Source: Heterohyrax brucei (lineage: Eukaryota; Chordata; Mammalia; Hyracoidea; Procaviidae). Taken from it: a DNA stretch of 64,000 nt. Each line of letters starts with the position of its first letter. Within the stretch, counting starts at the first letter, position 1. Location: contig CM053152.1 in NCBI GenBank assembly GCA_028571685.1, forward strand, positions 21,026,001 to 21,090,000, read 5' to 3'. Below, in pieces: positions 1 to 9,957 of the stretch. Below the pieces are notes generated by a model. That model ran no database searches, had not been told where the DNA came from, and saw nothing but the letters and a program-made list of their open reading frames with translations. Made by a program: the position numbers and the translations under genes.

Positions 1-495
1 CGGACGGTGCCCGGCCACTACCAGTGATAGCTGTGATGGAGCTCACTAAGTTCAGTCTCACTGCCAACACAAGAATAAAAATGGGTGCACCCTAAGATCT
101 CCGCTAAAAGACTTCAATTGATGGTCCAGCGGTTTCAGGGTTCCCCTGGGAGCATGGCCCCTGGCTCTGATGCTGCCCTTGCCCATAAATCATAACAAAG
201 GTCCACTCTTCAGACACGAATGGATTGGGCTTGGCGATGCAGAGTGACCATATACTGGATGCACTTTATGGTTCTATGCATCTATAGGATATCATCCTGC
301 TGACCTCTGGCTGGAGGAAGGAGAGTGGGTGGAGAGCAGGGGAAAGGAGACTGTTGGGAGGATCAGACACGTATGGTGCCGAAAGGATTAGTCTGCTGTC
401 ACTGGGCAGAGAGAGCAGTGGAAGTTGCATACAGGTGGGCATGTAAATTTATACGGGAATGTACATTTTCACTCAGTCATAATAAAAAAAAAAGA
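1..495 (+). mobile_element. L1 3' UTR fragment ending in poly(A)
   Basis: The sequence is the reverse complement of the L1 3' UTR at 3985-4480 and 59095-59580, with roughly nine of ten bases shared by eye. It ends in an A-run at 481-493, the expected L1 tail. Only the 3' end of the element is in the window, so its 5' extent is unknown. It lies in the presumed PTPN2 intron 1, antisense to the gene. Confidence 0.8.
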
Positions 496-930
496 AACTG
501 TTTTAAATTTCACTTTGGCAAGTACTGCCTGAGGTCTTATAATCTAACAAGCTACCATCTAAGTAGCATCAATCCACCCGCAGCAAAGGAGAACAAAGAA
601 CATCAAAGACATGAGTAAAATAAAGAGTCCAGGAGACAGAAGGGCCCATAAGATTTGGAGACTATGTTACCACGAGACTAGAAAAAGTAGTTGGCGCTCA
701 GCCACCACCAATGATTACCCTGAAAGAGGACACAAACAAGAGTCTGTGACATAGTGGGAGAAAAATATGTCCCCTGAGGACACGGCCCCCACATTTTGTG
801 TTAGCCTAGAGTAGTAGTACTGACACAAACTCTTCAGAATACATTATAGGTCATAGAGTAATGCTAGAGATGAGTGTGTTTCTTGGCTTAAATACATACA
901 TGAGGCTGTTTCAGCAGCTCTTGTCCACAG
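496..930. other. Intronic sequence, nothing recognised
   Basis: No gene, splice-flanked exon or repeat family is recognised here. Short reading frames are not supported by composition or similarity. Confidence 0.5.
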
Positions 931-1100
931 ACAAGATCAGAGGGTTAAGAGGAGAAGACAGAAGTTGACTGTATAAAAAGCAGTGTGCTGTCACAGGGTG
1001 GGGAAAGCAGCTACAGTTGAGGTGCAGTGTGTGTGCCAAGGTTTTATGCGACAGATTGACTTGGATTGTAAACTTTCACTTTACAAAGTAAAGTATGTAT
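930..1100 (+). mobile_element. Old L1 3' UTR end, divergent subfamily
   Basis: Phrases such as the stretch before 'ctttcactttac' match, in reverse complement, the L1 3' UTR at 43765-43870 and 51905-51990 (a subfamily different from that at 1-495). The match is clearly degenerate, so boundaries are approximate. Confidence 0.5.
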
Positions 1101-1540
1101 TTTAAAAAAGATTACTAGCCATGAGCCTGTGGAAAGGTTCCCTCAGCTCTTTGAAACAGGATGCGCACTTTTCGGTGGATCTAAGCACATACCTTTTTCT
1201 CACAAGTGAGATCAGTTTTTGTTGAATTCTCAAGGACATAAATGACATAAACATCAAGCTGCTTTTGCAAAAACTGAAGTAGAATTAAGATGTATCATGA
1301 TATTTCTCTTCTTAAATCTGCATTTTGATATATCAACTGCATCCTGGAGACTGCAGCCTCTCCTCTGTTAAACCAACTGTAACTGGAGACTACACAGCTG
1401 GTAGGCTCTCACATAGAGATTCCTACCAAAGTTTGCATTTAGCAATTTTCACAACTAGAAGAATCCTTACTAACGTTCTTGAAAAGTCAGTATACTGTTC
1501 AAACACACTGTGTACTGATGTAACAGTATTTACAGTACAA

Positions 1541-1684
1541 TGAAAACCAAACCCATGGCTGTAGAGTTCATTCCAACTCACAGTGATCCTACAGGATAGA
1601 ACAGAACTGCCCTATGGAGTTTCCAAGAAGCACATGGTGCATCTGAACTGCTGGCCTTTTGGGGAGCAGCAGTAGCACTTAAGC
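1541..1684 (-). repeat. AfroSINE (tRNA-like SINE)
   Basis: Read on the minus strand it gives the tRNA-like head (GTGCTACTGCTGC, then an A/B-box region with GTTCAAATC-type sequence). The core 'ggaaactccatagggcag' and the RTE-like tail (gagttggaat) follow. It lies in the presumed PTPN2 intron 1. Confidence 0.8.
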
Positions 1685-2446
1685 ATTCTATATGTATGAC
1701 ACTGCCTGCTAATGTGTTACAGAAGACACAAAGACAAAGGAAACATTTTTTACTGTCATCTAATTAAAAGGAACAGAGAAAAGAAACTAAAACCTTGCAG
1801 ATTTAAAGGAAAGCCCTTTTTCCCCCTCTCACCGTACACAAAATGAATTCAGCAGCATGAAATTCACCACTCAATCCAATCTTGAGCATTAACAGTGGAA
1901 TATAGGTACTTAAATAAATGTTGAGTAGATGAAAAGTCTTGTTTGAACTAAAAGACAGTCCAGGTGACCTAAAGAAGCTAGTCACTGCGATCACAACGGG
2001 GGTTGGGGGTGGGGTGGGGTGTTGGAAATGCAGGAAAAAACACCAGCCACAGTCTGGTCTGACAGACTAGAGGAAATTCTGAGACTACAGCCCTAAGACA
2101 TCCTTCTGACCTGGAAATGAAGCCATTCTGGGAGATCTTTCAGCCAAACAGAGAGATCCATAAAGTAACAAAACAGGAGAGGAATATGTTCCTTAGATCA
2201 ACTATCTATCAAAAACGCAGCATATGCCCAAAAAGTAAACTGACAAAACAGGAAAGGGTAGAAAATCCGAAGAAAAGGAAATGAGGAACCCCGGGTAGAA
2301 ATGTGAAGAATCGTGACACTTGGAGGGGAAACAAACCAGCATCATGGCACACTTTATATAGAAACTATCGAATGGGAAACTAACTTGCTCTTTAAACTTC
2401 AACCTAACTCAGAATAAAAGTTAAAAATTATTTTAAAAAGAAGCTA
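1685..2446. other. Intronic sequence, no gene seen
   Basis: Mostly unclassified A/T-rich DNA with a G-run (ggggttgggggtggggtggggt-like) around 1998-2022 that could form a G-rich structure. No supported exon. Confidence 0.45.
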
Positions 2447-2695
2447 GTCACAGAAGAGTTCATACTGTACGATCCACTCATAAAAGTTCCAAAACAAGCA
2501 AAATGCTTCTGTGGAACAGAGGTGGTTTTCGGGGAGGCGGCAAAGGTGACTTCGGGGGAGATGGTACCTTCTGGGGTGAAGCAAATGTTCTTTATCTCGA
2601 TGTGAGTGATGCATTGACGGGTATATAAATTTGTGACACTCGCTGAACAGCGTACATAACATCTGTGCGTTCTACTGTACATAAAATATGCCACG
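2447..2695 (+). mobile_element. Ancient L1 3' end
   Basis: The motif order follows the well-known mammalian L1M/L1PB 3' terminus: 'catactgtac gatccactc', 'aaaagttcc', 'ttctggggtga', 'tgttctttatctcgatg', 'gtatataaatttgtga', and a final 'ctgtacataaaat'. It has decayed heavily. It sits about 650 bp inside intron 1 from exon 1, at the edge of the CpG island. Confidence 0.6.
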
Positions 2696-3333
2696 GTTCA
2701 GGAAATTACAAACAGAATGATACTCTTATCGCTTCTTTTTTTACAATACAACTGAGCCTTACTTCGGTACCAGGAAGGCTCTTTGTGGCGGACAATCGGC
2801 TTTGAAAACGTTCAGACTGCTGACCCCGAAGCACCCACCACCACGATGCTGAGGCCCTGCCACGGGGACAGGACAGCGAATTACACACGACTAACCGCGG
2901 GCGGCGCCACCAAAATCGCGCCCTGCCTTCCAAAACACGAACTGTGTACCCTCGAGGGTCCCCAGCCCTGGCACGCCCCGACCACCGGCAGGAGCCCCAC
3001 ATCCGCGAAAGGCAGAAGGCCCACCCGTGCCACTGAGAGACGTCCCTGTGACAGTGACTTCCAAAGTCCCCTCCGCGGTTGCAGCGGCGCTTACAATGAG
3101 TATGGCATTCAGTCTTTTTTTTTTTTTTTTTCCAAAACGGGTAAAAGAAAGCATCTGCTCCCGCCCGCGCGCCCCCAACCCGACTCGTCAGCGTCAGCCT
3201 GACAAGTGCCCCAGCCACTTCCGCTAGCGAAGGGAAGAGGCGGGGAGGCGGCGGAAGGGAGTCGGGCGTTCCAGCCCGTGTTCCCGGAGGGAAAAGGAGG
3301 GCGAGAAGCGCAGCCGCCGTGTTAGCCACTGCG

Positions 3334-3339
3334 ACTCAC
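3334..3339 (-). promoter_or_regulatory. Exon 1 splice donor
   Basis: GTGAGT directly follows the TTG leucine codon, in phase 0. It matches the consensus donor at all six intronic bases scored, and sets the coding end of exon 1. Confidence 0.75.
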
Positions 3340-3408
3340 CAAGTACACCTGCTGCCAGCAGTTCTGAGCATCCATCTCGTCGAACTCCCGCTCGACAGTG
3401 ACGGACAT
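3340..3408 (-). CDS. PTPN2: PTPN2 first coding exon (partial gene)
   Basis: Read on the minus strand, ATG at 3408-3406 sits in a strong Kozak context (GCCGCCATGT). It opens 23 codons including SVTVEREFDEMDAQ and ending WQQVYL, directly followed by the splice donor GTGAGT (3339-3334). From memory, human and mouse PTPN2 start with a closely similar peptide (M, two variable residues, then I-EREFEELD-Q, WQPLYL). As I recall it, the PTPN1/PTPN2 exon 1 also ends at this residue in phase 0, as here. PTPN2 encodes TC-PTP, a non-receptor tyrosine phosphatase of the ER and nucleus that dephosphorylates JAK/STAT and receptor kinases. The exon holds only the N-terminal helix; the catalytic domain lies in exons left of the window. 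Several residues differ from human (EEL to DEM, RRW to NCW, PL to QV). A paralogue is possible, but the donor argues against a processed pseudogene. Confidence 0.68.
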
Positions 3409-3488
3409 GGCGGCAGGAGCGACGGCCGCGAAGGAAGCCGCGGGCCGCAAGCGGCGCGCGGAACCTGAGACTGCCAGACGCCAGAAGA

Positions 3489-3498
3489 GCGCATGCGC
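3489..3498. promoter_or_regulatory. NRF1-type binding site
   Basis: The palindrome GCGCATGCGC is a perfect NRF1 core, 81 bp upstream of the exon 1 ATG. NRF1 sites cluster near start sites of CpG-island genes, so transcription probably begins close by. Confidence 0.65.
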
Positions 3499-3564
3499 AG
3501 CCGCTCCTACCCGCAGCCCTCAACGCTCCGGCGGCTGGCTGTGGGGAAAGTACCGATCGCGTAG

Positions 3565-3571
3565 GACGTCA
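3565..3571 (-). promoter_or_regulatory. CRE-like site
   Basis: Minus strand reads TGACGTC, seven of eight bases of the CRE palindrome, about 160 bp upstream of the ATG within the CpG island. Candidate CREB/ATF site. Confidence 0.45.
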
Positions 3572-3959
3572 GCGCGCCGCCGCGGCGCTTGAGGCCGCAC
3601 GGGTGGGCGGTGCGAGCGGGCGGTGCACTGGAGAGGCGTATCCCGTCGGCACGCAGGTGCGGAGGGCGGGTCCAAGCCCTCTGCCCCGACCTCGTCCCGG
3701 CATTGCCGGGAGCTGGTTGGGAGGTGCTCTACTCCTGGGCGTGCTCAATTCCCCTAAATCCTAAGGATGCTGTTAGTCCTGTTTTCTTTTTCTCCTTAGT
3801 TGCATTTTTTTTTTTTTTTTTACAGTGCGGTATTTGAACTTATAGGCATCACTTAAGTACTTTGGATGTGGTCCACTTTGGAACAAATTTTTCATACTCT
3901 TTGGAGAAAAAAACTACCTTCCCCCCCACTCCTAGCGCCAACTCTTGTGCACTTCGGGC

Positions 3960-5012
3960 GTTTTTCTTTTTCTTTTTTTTTTCTGTTTTATTTAACATGA
4001 CTGAGTGAAAATGTACATTCCTGTATAAATTTACATGCCCACCTATATGCAGCTTCCACTACTCTCCCTGTCCGCTGACAGCACACTATTCCTCTCTGCT
4101 CCATACATGTCCCATCCTCCCAACAGCCTCCTTCCCCTCCTCTCCACCCACTCTCCTTCCTCCAGCTAGAGGTCAGCAGGATGATATCCTGTAGATGTAT
4201 AGAACCATAAAGCGCAACCAATATATGGTCACTCTGCATTGCCAAGTCCAATTCATTCCTGTACAAAGAGTGGACCTTTGTTATAATTTATGAGTAAGGG
4301 CAGCATCAGGGCCGGGGGCCATGCTCTCAGGGGAACCCCGAAACCGCTGGACCATCAATTGAGGTCTTTTAGTGGAGATCTCAGGATGCACCTCTTTTTA
4401 TTCTTGTGTTGCCAGTGAGGCTCAACCTAGTGAGCTCCATCGTGGCTATCACTGGTGGTGGCCGGGCACCATCCGGTTCTTGTGGTCCCAAGTTGATGAA
4501 GGTACCCACTCTTGCGGGTCTCTCTGTCTTCTAGGTTGTCTTTGCTGCATGTCATTTTGGTCCTCGGTGAGCATCCATTCCTGCTGAGTTGGGCCCATTT
4601 GCTGTATCCTCGGATGGCAGCTTGGCAGCTTTTAAGACCCCAGACGCCACTCACCAATGTGGGGTGCAGAGAGCCCTCTTAGCAAAACACTAGTTGTGCC
4701 AATTGGCCTCGATTTCGCCTAAGAGCATGGTCCCCTGCTCCCTGCCCCAGCTACTCTATCCTTGCAATATGGGGTTAAGATGGAAGGAGTACTCAAGTTA
4801 TGCTGAAGTCCGCTTAATGTTGTTCTTCTTTCTAATGTGTGCTATCACCGCTTTCTCCCAATCAGATTTATAGCAACTATCTAAACTAAACCCTCCACCC
4901 TTCACCCTCCCTCCTTCCCCTCCCTTGCAGCTGTCAAAGAGTCTTTTCTTCTATACATAAGTCTGTTTTTGAGATCTTATCGTAGAGGTGTCATACAATA
5001 TTTGTCCCTTTG
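3960..5012 (-). mobile_element. L1 3' UTR with tail
   Basis: A T-rich run (about 3960-3985) is the poly(A) tail on the minus strand. The following kilobase matches 59095-60180 almost throughout and is the inverse of 1-495. It is the unusually long L1 3' UTR of this lineage, including the C/T-rich tract at 4100-4165. It continues into the ORF2 C-terminus at 5013. The element is about 1.35 kb and 5'-truncated, as usual for L1. Confidence 0.85.
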
Positions 5013-5309
5013 TCACTGACTACTTTCACTCAACATAATGTCTTCCAGTTGAAACCAGGTTAGGAGATGTTTCCTGGAATCATCGTTATTCTTTATCATT
5101 GCGTAGTGCTCCATTGAGTATATATACCATAGTTTACCTATCCGTTCTTCTGTTGTTGGGCATCTGGGTTGATTCCATCTTTCTGCTATCGTGGACTGTC
5201 CTGCGATAAACATTCTCGTGCATGTTTCCGTTGGTGTGAAAGGCCTTGATTCTGTAGGATATATTCCAGGTAGTGGAATTACTGGGTCAAATGGTATATC
5301 AATATCCAA
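5013..5309 (-). pseudogene. L1 ORF2 C-terminal remnant
   Basis: A 98-residue open frame on the minus strand reads [32 protein letters not shown] and KLWYIYSMEHYAMIK, ending LTWFQLEDIMLSESSQ. This is the conserved C-terminal end of L1 ORF2, which also carries the cysteine-rich region upstream. The reading frame stops at the natural ORF2 stop and then enters the 3' UTR. The endonuclease and reverse transcriptase parts are missing because the copy is 5'-truncated near 5315, so it cannot encode an active enzyme. Confidence 0.85.
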
Positions 5310-5379
5310 CTTTTAATGCCAAAAAGACCCCTGTAGCAAAAGGAGGGGCAACCTGTCCTGGAATTTGGGAGAATTCATC

Positions 5380-5838
5380 TGTCTTAGTCACCTGGTATGG
5401 CTCTAGCAGAAAATACAATGAGTGGAGGGTTTCATGAAGAGAAGCTTTTATTGTCACAGTCCAGTAAGCTGCAAATCCTGTAACAAGTTATAAGTCTATT
5501 CAATAGGAGAAATCATCACAGTTCGGTAGGATAAGTCCAAATCCGATGAGAGCATCTAGACACAGGAACCTCGGGTCCAAAGGACGTGCTCTGCTCTCGG
5601 TGCTTCTCTTTTGGTGGTATGAGGTTCCCAACTTCCTCTGCTCAATTCTCTCCCTTATATTCCACAAGCTTGTAGCTTGAGTCCTGCCTTACCAACACAA
5701 TTGTTACCTTTTCGCCATCATCAGCCATCACAGAGGCAGGATTCACAACACATGGGAGGAATGTCACCATGTTGGGACTCCTAACCAAGTCAAATCAACA
5801 CATACATTTTTGGGGGGGACACAGTTCAATCCATGACA
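5380..5838 (-). mobile_element. Solo LTR, MaLR-like
   Basis: On the minus strand it begins TGTCATGGATTGAAC followed by GTGTCCCCCC, and ends GACTAAGACA, the termini of ERVL-MaLR type LTRs. The flanks are tcatc and ccatc, a probable 5-bp target duplication with one change. The same family recurs at 52234-52685 (minus), 19086-19536 and 56108-56631 (plus). No internal retroviral sequence flanks it, so it is a solo LTR. Confidence 0.7.
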
Positions 5839-6075
5839 CCATCTCTTAGAGAAAACATTCCAGAACTTAATAACCTGGGAAAAGAAATCCTTTGTTATTC
5901 AAAAAACGATGCAAATTACTGAAGTCCTTTTATCCCATGAAAATAGTTGTTAGCGAACTCATAATACTGAGGATGCTTATAATATCATCTTCATGAAAAA
6001 AGTGGAAGGTTAGAAAAATTTGACCTGCGCTTTCCAACACTGATTAAATTAAAACATAGTTTTGTTTTTTTTTTT
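5839..6075. other. Unclassified intergenic DNA
   Basis: AT-rich sequence without a recognisable gene or repeat. Confidence 0.4.
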
Positions 6076-6155
6076 AGTTGAACTACCCACATTTTAGGTG
6101 TTTGATAGTCATATTCTGTATTGTACCGTATTGCAGAACACATGTACGGAACAGT
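6076..6155. repeat. Possible hAT-type DNA transposon end
   Basis: The order gaactacccacatttta, then a tgtttgatagt-type stretch, then 'taccgtattgcagaacac' resembles the 3' end of old mammalian hAT elements ('...gctaccgtattggacagcgc'). The similarity is degenerate and recalled from memory. Confidence 0.3.
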
Positions 6156-6242
6156 TTTATCATCACGGAAAGTTTTTGAGCAGCAAGGTCTGAGAGAACT
6201 AAAATACTTGCAACAAAAAAGTGTTCTTAAGTCACATCCCCC

Positions 6243-6396
6243 TTGCCATGGAGTTGATTTTGATTCCTAGAGACTATTCGATGCAGTAGACAGCCTCATA
6301 GAATTTGGAAGAAATGGCTGGTGGATTCTAAATGCTAAACTTTTGGTTAGTGGTCCAACAATTAACCATTAACTACTGCAACACCAGGATTCCAAC
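6243..6396 (-). repeat. AfroSINE, divergent
   Basis: The minus strand gives the core and tRNA-like parts in the expected order (gttaatggttaattgt, then cccaccagccatttctt-type core, ending near 'gagttgattttgattcc' read from plus). It is old. Confidence 0.55.
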
Positions 6397-6462
6397 AGAA
6401 TATGAAACCAAAAAAAAAGGAAACCCACAGCATAGTATGAGTAAATAATAGAAAATTAAGGA

Positions 6463-6735
6463 TCTGTGGTTTCCCAGTGGTTAAGCACCCTGCTGCTAAC
6501 TGAAATGTTGGTTCAAACACATGTAGCCGCTCTGAAGGGGAAAAACCTGGAGATCTGTTCCAACAAAGATTGTAGGCTAGGACTTGTTATGAGTTGGAAT
6601 TGCTACCTTGAGCCACTGTTACCCAGAAGCTACCAGAACAAATCCTAGAGATTTACTTCTGAAAAATCAGCCTGGAAAATCCTGCGAACACTGTTCTAGT
6701 CTAACACATAGGGTCAGCGTTAGTCAGAGTGCACA
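6463..6735 (+). repeat. AfroSINE, long variant
   Basis: Begins 'tctgtggtttcccagtgg', then 'ttaagcaccctgctgctaac'-like tRNA head. It runs into the long middle segment 'tttacttctgaaaaatcag' seen in extended AfroSINE copies. It ends 'agggtcagcgttagtcag', the RTE-like tail. Confidence 0.6.
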
Positions 6736-7084
6736 TCAAAGCACCTGGGAAGGACAAAGTTAAACCATCAGGCAACATTTTCTTCCTGCATTGCTTAACT
6801 TTTGAATGCATAGAATTTCTTTAAAAAAAAAAATCTCGTCCTGTTTCCTGAAAGTGTCACTGGAATTAATTATTTAGAATAAAGGCACAGATTCTCCCAG
6901 AACACCCTGTAAATTCTTGGCAGCAATCAAGCACTTCCTCAGAGGCCCTAGCTCATGAGATGGTTTTCCAATCTGAAAACATGCAGTCTTCCACAAAGGA
7001 AAGTTTTTCCACTTAATAAAACCAACTAAGACCCTCCAGTGTTAGTATTCAGGGGGTATTTTACTGAAAATGTTGCTGCAAACC

Positions 7085-7586
7085 TAAGCAGAGTTCATGC
7101 AGCCTGCTGCAAACAGCCAGTCTTTGAGACTGGAGTGAGATGAGAAGCGAGAGGTTTATTGAGTAGGCAAGGAAACAAGAATCATTCCTCTACACTCTGT
7201 CTCTCCAAAAGAGAGACTAGCTGGAGGTTTTGTAGAAAAAGAAATAAGGTTTTATAAGTCCTAAGAATTTGTAGAAGTTTCATTCTTCTTTGAGTGATCA
7301 AGTGGTCTCCTCCCAGATGTGTTGATATCCTAATTGATATTTTGGGCCTTGAGATAGTTTGGCTGTTGCTGCCAGACACAAGGCAAATTATGTTGTTTTT
7401 CTTTTATGGTTTTTAGATTACTATCACTTGTTTTTCCACAGTCCTAAAGAGATCATAGATTATTAGTCCTCAAGCTTCAGAGAAACCGAAGGAGACAATG
7501 GACTCCTGTTGGAGACAGAATTAATAAAAATGGTGCAGGTTATGCTCAAGATGCAGTCCCTTATTTTACTTTGGCTGTTCCAATCA
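7085..7586 (-). mobile_element. Possible retroviral LTR (old ERV)
   Basis: Minus strand carries CTCAATAAACCTCTCGCTTC (poly(A) signal and start of U5-like sequence) near 7130-7160. At 7587-7595 a purine tract AAAAAGGGG directly precedes TGATTG, as a polypurine tract precedes the U3 start. That would make 7085-7586 a 3' LTR and place internal sequence to its right. The left terminus is not resolved. Confidence 0.4.
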
Positions 7587-8806
7587 CCCCTTTTTGTCGT
7601 GGGTTTCTCCATCTTGGGAAACAGCATTGTGTCTTTCTGGCTACTTCCTGCTGGATAGGGACATTGTTTTGAAAGAGAGCCTCAGGGTGGTGTTGGACTG
7701 TGGCAAAAGCAGAGTAAAAATTGACCACATCTTTATGAATGATGTGGTGAACATGGAGAAAACACAGGCTGAAAATCAAAAGTATAAGAATTTCCATTTT
7801 GCACTCGAGCACTTTTTCACTCTGGTGATCTAGCAACTCGAGACGATTTTGCGTGTATTAGGCAAGTTTTCTTACAGCTATTTTAAAATGATTTTATACT
7901 AAAAAAATGTATACAAATAATATATTTTAACATTTTATATATTTCTACATCTTACAAAACAAAATCTTTTAAATATTATGCTCTGCAATTATTTTTTGTA
8001 TGATATTTTACAAAACAATTGCCGAGGTGCATCCTCGGTTTGTCAGGGCACATATCACAATAAAAAACATGTGACATTAGCCCTCAAAGCTTTGAAAATA
8101 CTCTTGCATTTTCTGAGACATTGTATATAGTGGCCCTGCTCTCCAAACTCTAGATATTGGCCACCCTGTCTGGATCCTGGGTGGAGACCCCTGACCGTGT
8201 GCTACAACTTTGCCTAGAAAGGCTCACTTGGACAGCAACTCTGCCCCCTCAGCTTTAGGTGCATGCTAAGCCCAACTTACAGGCACTTCCACCCTTACAA
8301 ACACAGAAAGCCCTAGCTCTGCACTTTCAAATCCCTGAGGTCATGGCCATACCTTTGAGACTGAGGCAGCTCAGCTTCTCAGACTGTCTCTTCAGCTTCT
8401 GCTTCCTATGGCCACATGGCTTGGGCCTCAGGCCTCAGGCCTACATCTGCCCTGCTCTGTAGCTCCACTCTTGCTAGAAAGCCTCCAGCACAAAGGCACT
8501 TAAAGATTTTCGCAGAAAACAGTACGTCAAGGCATGTTGATCTGCTCGATCAATGCCACCCGTATATTTTATGTAATTTATTATAATATTAGGTTTCTTG
8601 ATGTTGGCTTCCGTACCACCTCCTAACATCCTTTTTTATGGTAGTCGTTCCTGCGTTATCCCACGTGGTCAAACAAATGACGGTCCTTTTATCTTTCCAC
8701 ACTACAAGTAGAGTGTTACCTTTTCGGTATGCTCCTGTGGATTTTTTTTAGGAATTTTGGTTTTTTTATTTCACTTGTTAATTCCTGCTCAGTCGCCTAA
8801 GACGTA
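7587..8806 (-). other. Possible ERV interior or unclassified DNA
   Basis: If the adjoining LTR is real, this would be degraded minus-strand proviral interior. The 91-residue minus frame at 7561-7836 has no motif I recognise. No gag, pol or env signature is clear. GC rises around 8140-8470. Confidence 0.25.
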
Positions 8807-8943
8807 CCTCTCAAGTTATCACATGAAACGCCATGGTGCCTGAGAGGGGCCTCTTGAGCTATCACAGGAAACACTGGTGTCTGAGAGGGGCCTCTCGAGT
8901 TATCGCATGAAACGCTGTGGTGCCTGAGAGGGGCCTGTCAAGT
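8807..8943. repeat. 43-bp minisatellite, three units
   Basis: Three imperfect units (8807-8849, 8850-8890, 8891-8933) and the start of a fourth. Each runs from 'cctctcaag'-type sequence through 'ttatcacatgaaacgc' to 'tgcctgagagggg'. The two ends of each unit are mutually complementary (cctctca / tgagagg), so each could fold into a hairpin. Confidence 0.75.
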
Positions 8944-9826
8944 ACAAAGGGCTACTAGTGATCCTAAGAAAGGAAGAAACTAGGCTATAGTGTTCCAAAT
9001 GACACTTGGATCTGGGCCCGGATTGAATTTAAGTAGCCACTTAGTTTTATTATAATTTTTGCATATTACTGCTTTAGCTGGAGAGTTGACCTGAATGCAA
9101 TAGGAGATGTTAGCCACTACACAAACCTCTCCTTATTCAGCTAATAGGTATTCTAGAGCAAAATAGAACAAGAACTAGTAGAAAAGTGTTGGATGGTAAG
9201 AAAGGCATTGATATCCCCAATTAATTAAGAGAATTATTGATTACCTTAGTAATCTAACTTGTTTAAGTAGAGTATACGAGGCATAGTAAACAGAATACCA
9301 ACATCAAAGTCACTTTTAAAAGTAATGTTAAGAGTCTTTGGGGACCTTACTCATGTAGGAAAGTGTCAGGAAAACAAATATTCAAAGTTGTGGACTGACT
9401 CACAAGTCCAAAGCTCATAGTTTTGCAAATTTTTCCCTTGGCGTCCAGGAGAGGGAAGAAGTACTTTGTTTCTTACTTGGAGTAGAGAATATGGTTAAGG
9501 AAAGCAGGGAGGACACAGAAATGCATATAAGTTGACAAACAATATAACATGTCACACTAAGACAACAACAGTATGTATTCTTAGGGCACATTGGGTCTAG
9601 TGACCAGAGAATATCAATGAATAAAACCTGAGGCTGCTTAGCTGTTAGGAACTTCTTTCTTAATTATCAGTACAGGTTTCAGTAATGACAGTTAAAAGGG
9701 TCTTCATTGGTCCAAATTTTCTATTCATTAAATGTTAATAGAAAAGACTGTAAAGTTTCCAATGTTCTGCCTGAATTGCTCACATGAAATCTTCCCCATG
9801 AGATATCCCTCGAGATTATCTTAGCT
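8944..9826. other. Unclassified intergenic DNA
   Basis: No gene or clear repeat. May belong to the same old minus-strand ERV suggested at 7085-7586, but no conserved protein motif was found. Confidence 0.3.
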
Positions 9827-9957
9827 TGAAACCTTTGTAGTGTAGTTGTTAAATGTTATGTCTGCTAACCAAAAGGTCAGAAGTTCAAATCTGCCAGGCA
9901 TTCCAGTCCTATACTCTGTCCTATAGAATGCTATGAGTCAGAATCAATTCAGTGATA
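9827..9957 (+). repeat. AfroSINE
   Basis: Head 'gtagttgttaaatgttatg', 'ctgctaaccaaaaggtcag' (B-box region with gttcaaatc), core 'ccaggcattcc', tail 'gctatgagtcagaatcaatt'. A few bases of the core are deleted. Confidence 0.8.

Larger units (their letters stand above)
2810..3720. promoter_or_regulatory. CpG island promoter of the PTPN2-like gene
   Basis: CpG density and GC content rise sharply here against an AT-rich window. GC-box-like sequences (gggcgg at about 3605-3625, ggcggcgg at 3247) are present, as are ETS-like acttccgc (about 3217) and a GACGTCA CRE-like site (3565-3571). No TATA box is placed upstream of the ATG. This is the classic layout of a housekeeping, dispersed-start promoter straddling exon 1. 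It contains T-run interruptions at about 3116-3132. A divergent plus-strand transcript is possible but nothing in the sequence demonstrates one. Confidence 0.8.

Noticed and set aside
2783-3202. 139-residue plus-strand open frame
   Set aside because: Antisense to the intron, low-information composition, interrupted by a phenylalanine run from the T-tract; no domain.
2706-3329. 207-residue minus-strand open frame in the CpG island
   Set aside because: Lies in intron 1 immediately downstream of the exon 1 donor. It includes a run of lysines from the T-tract at 3116-3132, and long frames are expected by chance in GC-rich DNA.
3398-3592. 64-residue plus frame starting MTDMAAGATAAKEA
   Set aside because: Antisense to exon 1 and its upstream region; composition reflects GC-rich DNA. 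No splice sites or homology seen.
8807-8943. Direct repeats resembling a CRISPR array
   Set aside because: Units abut with no unique spacers, and the DNA is a vertebrate nuclear genome; it is a minisatellite.
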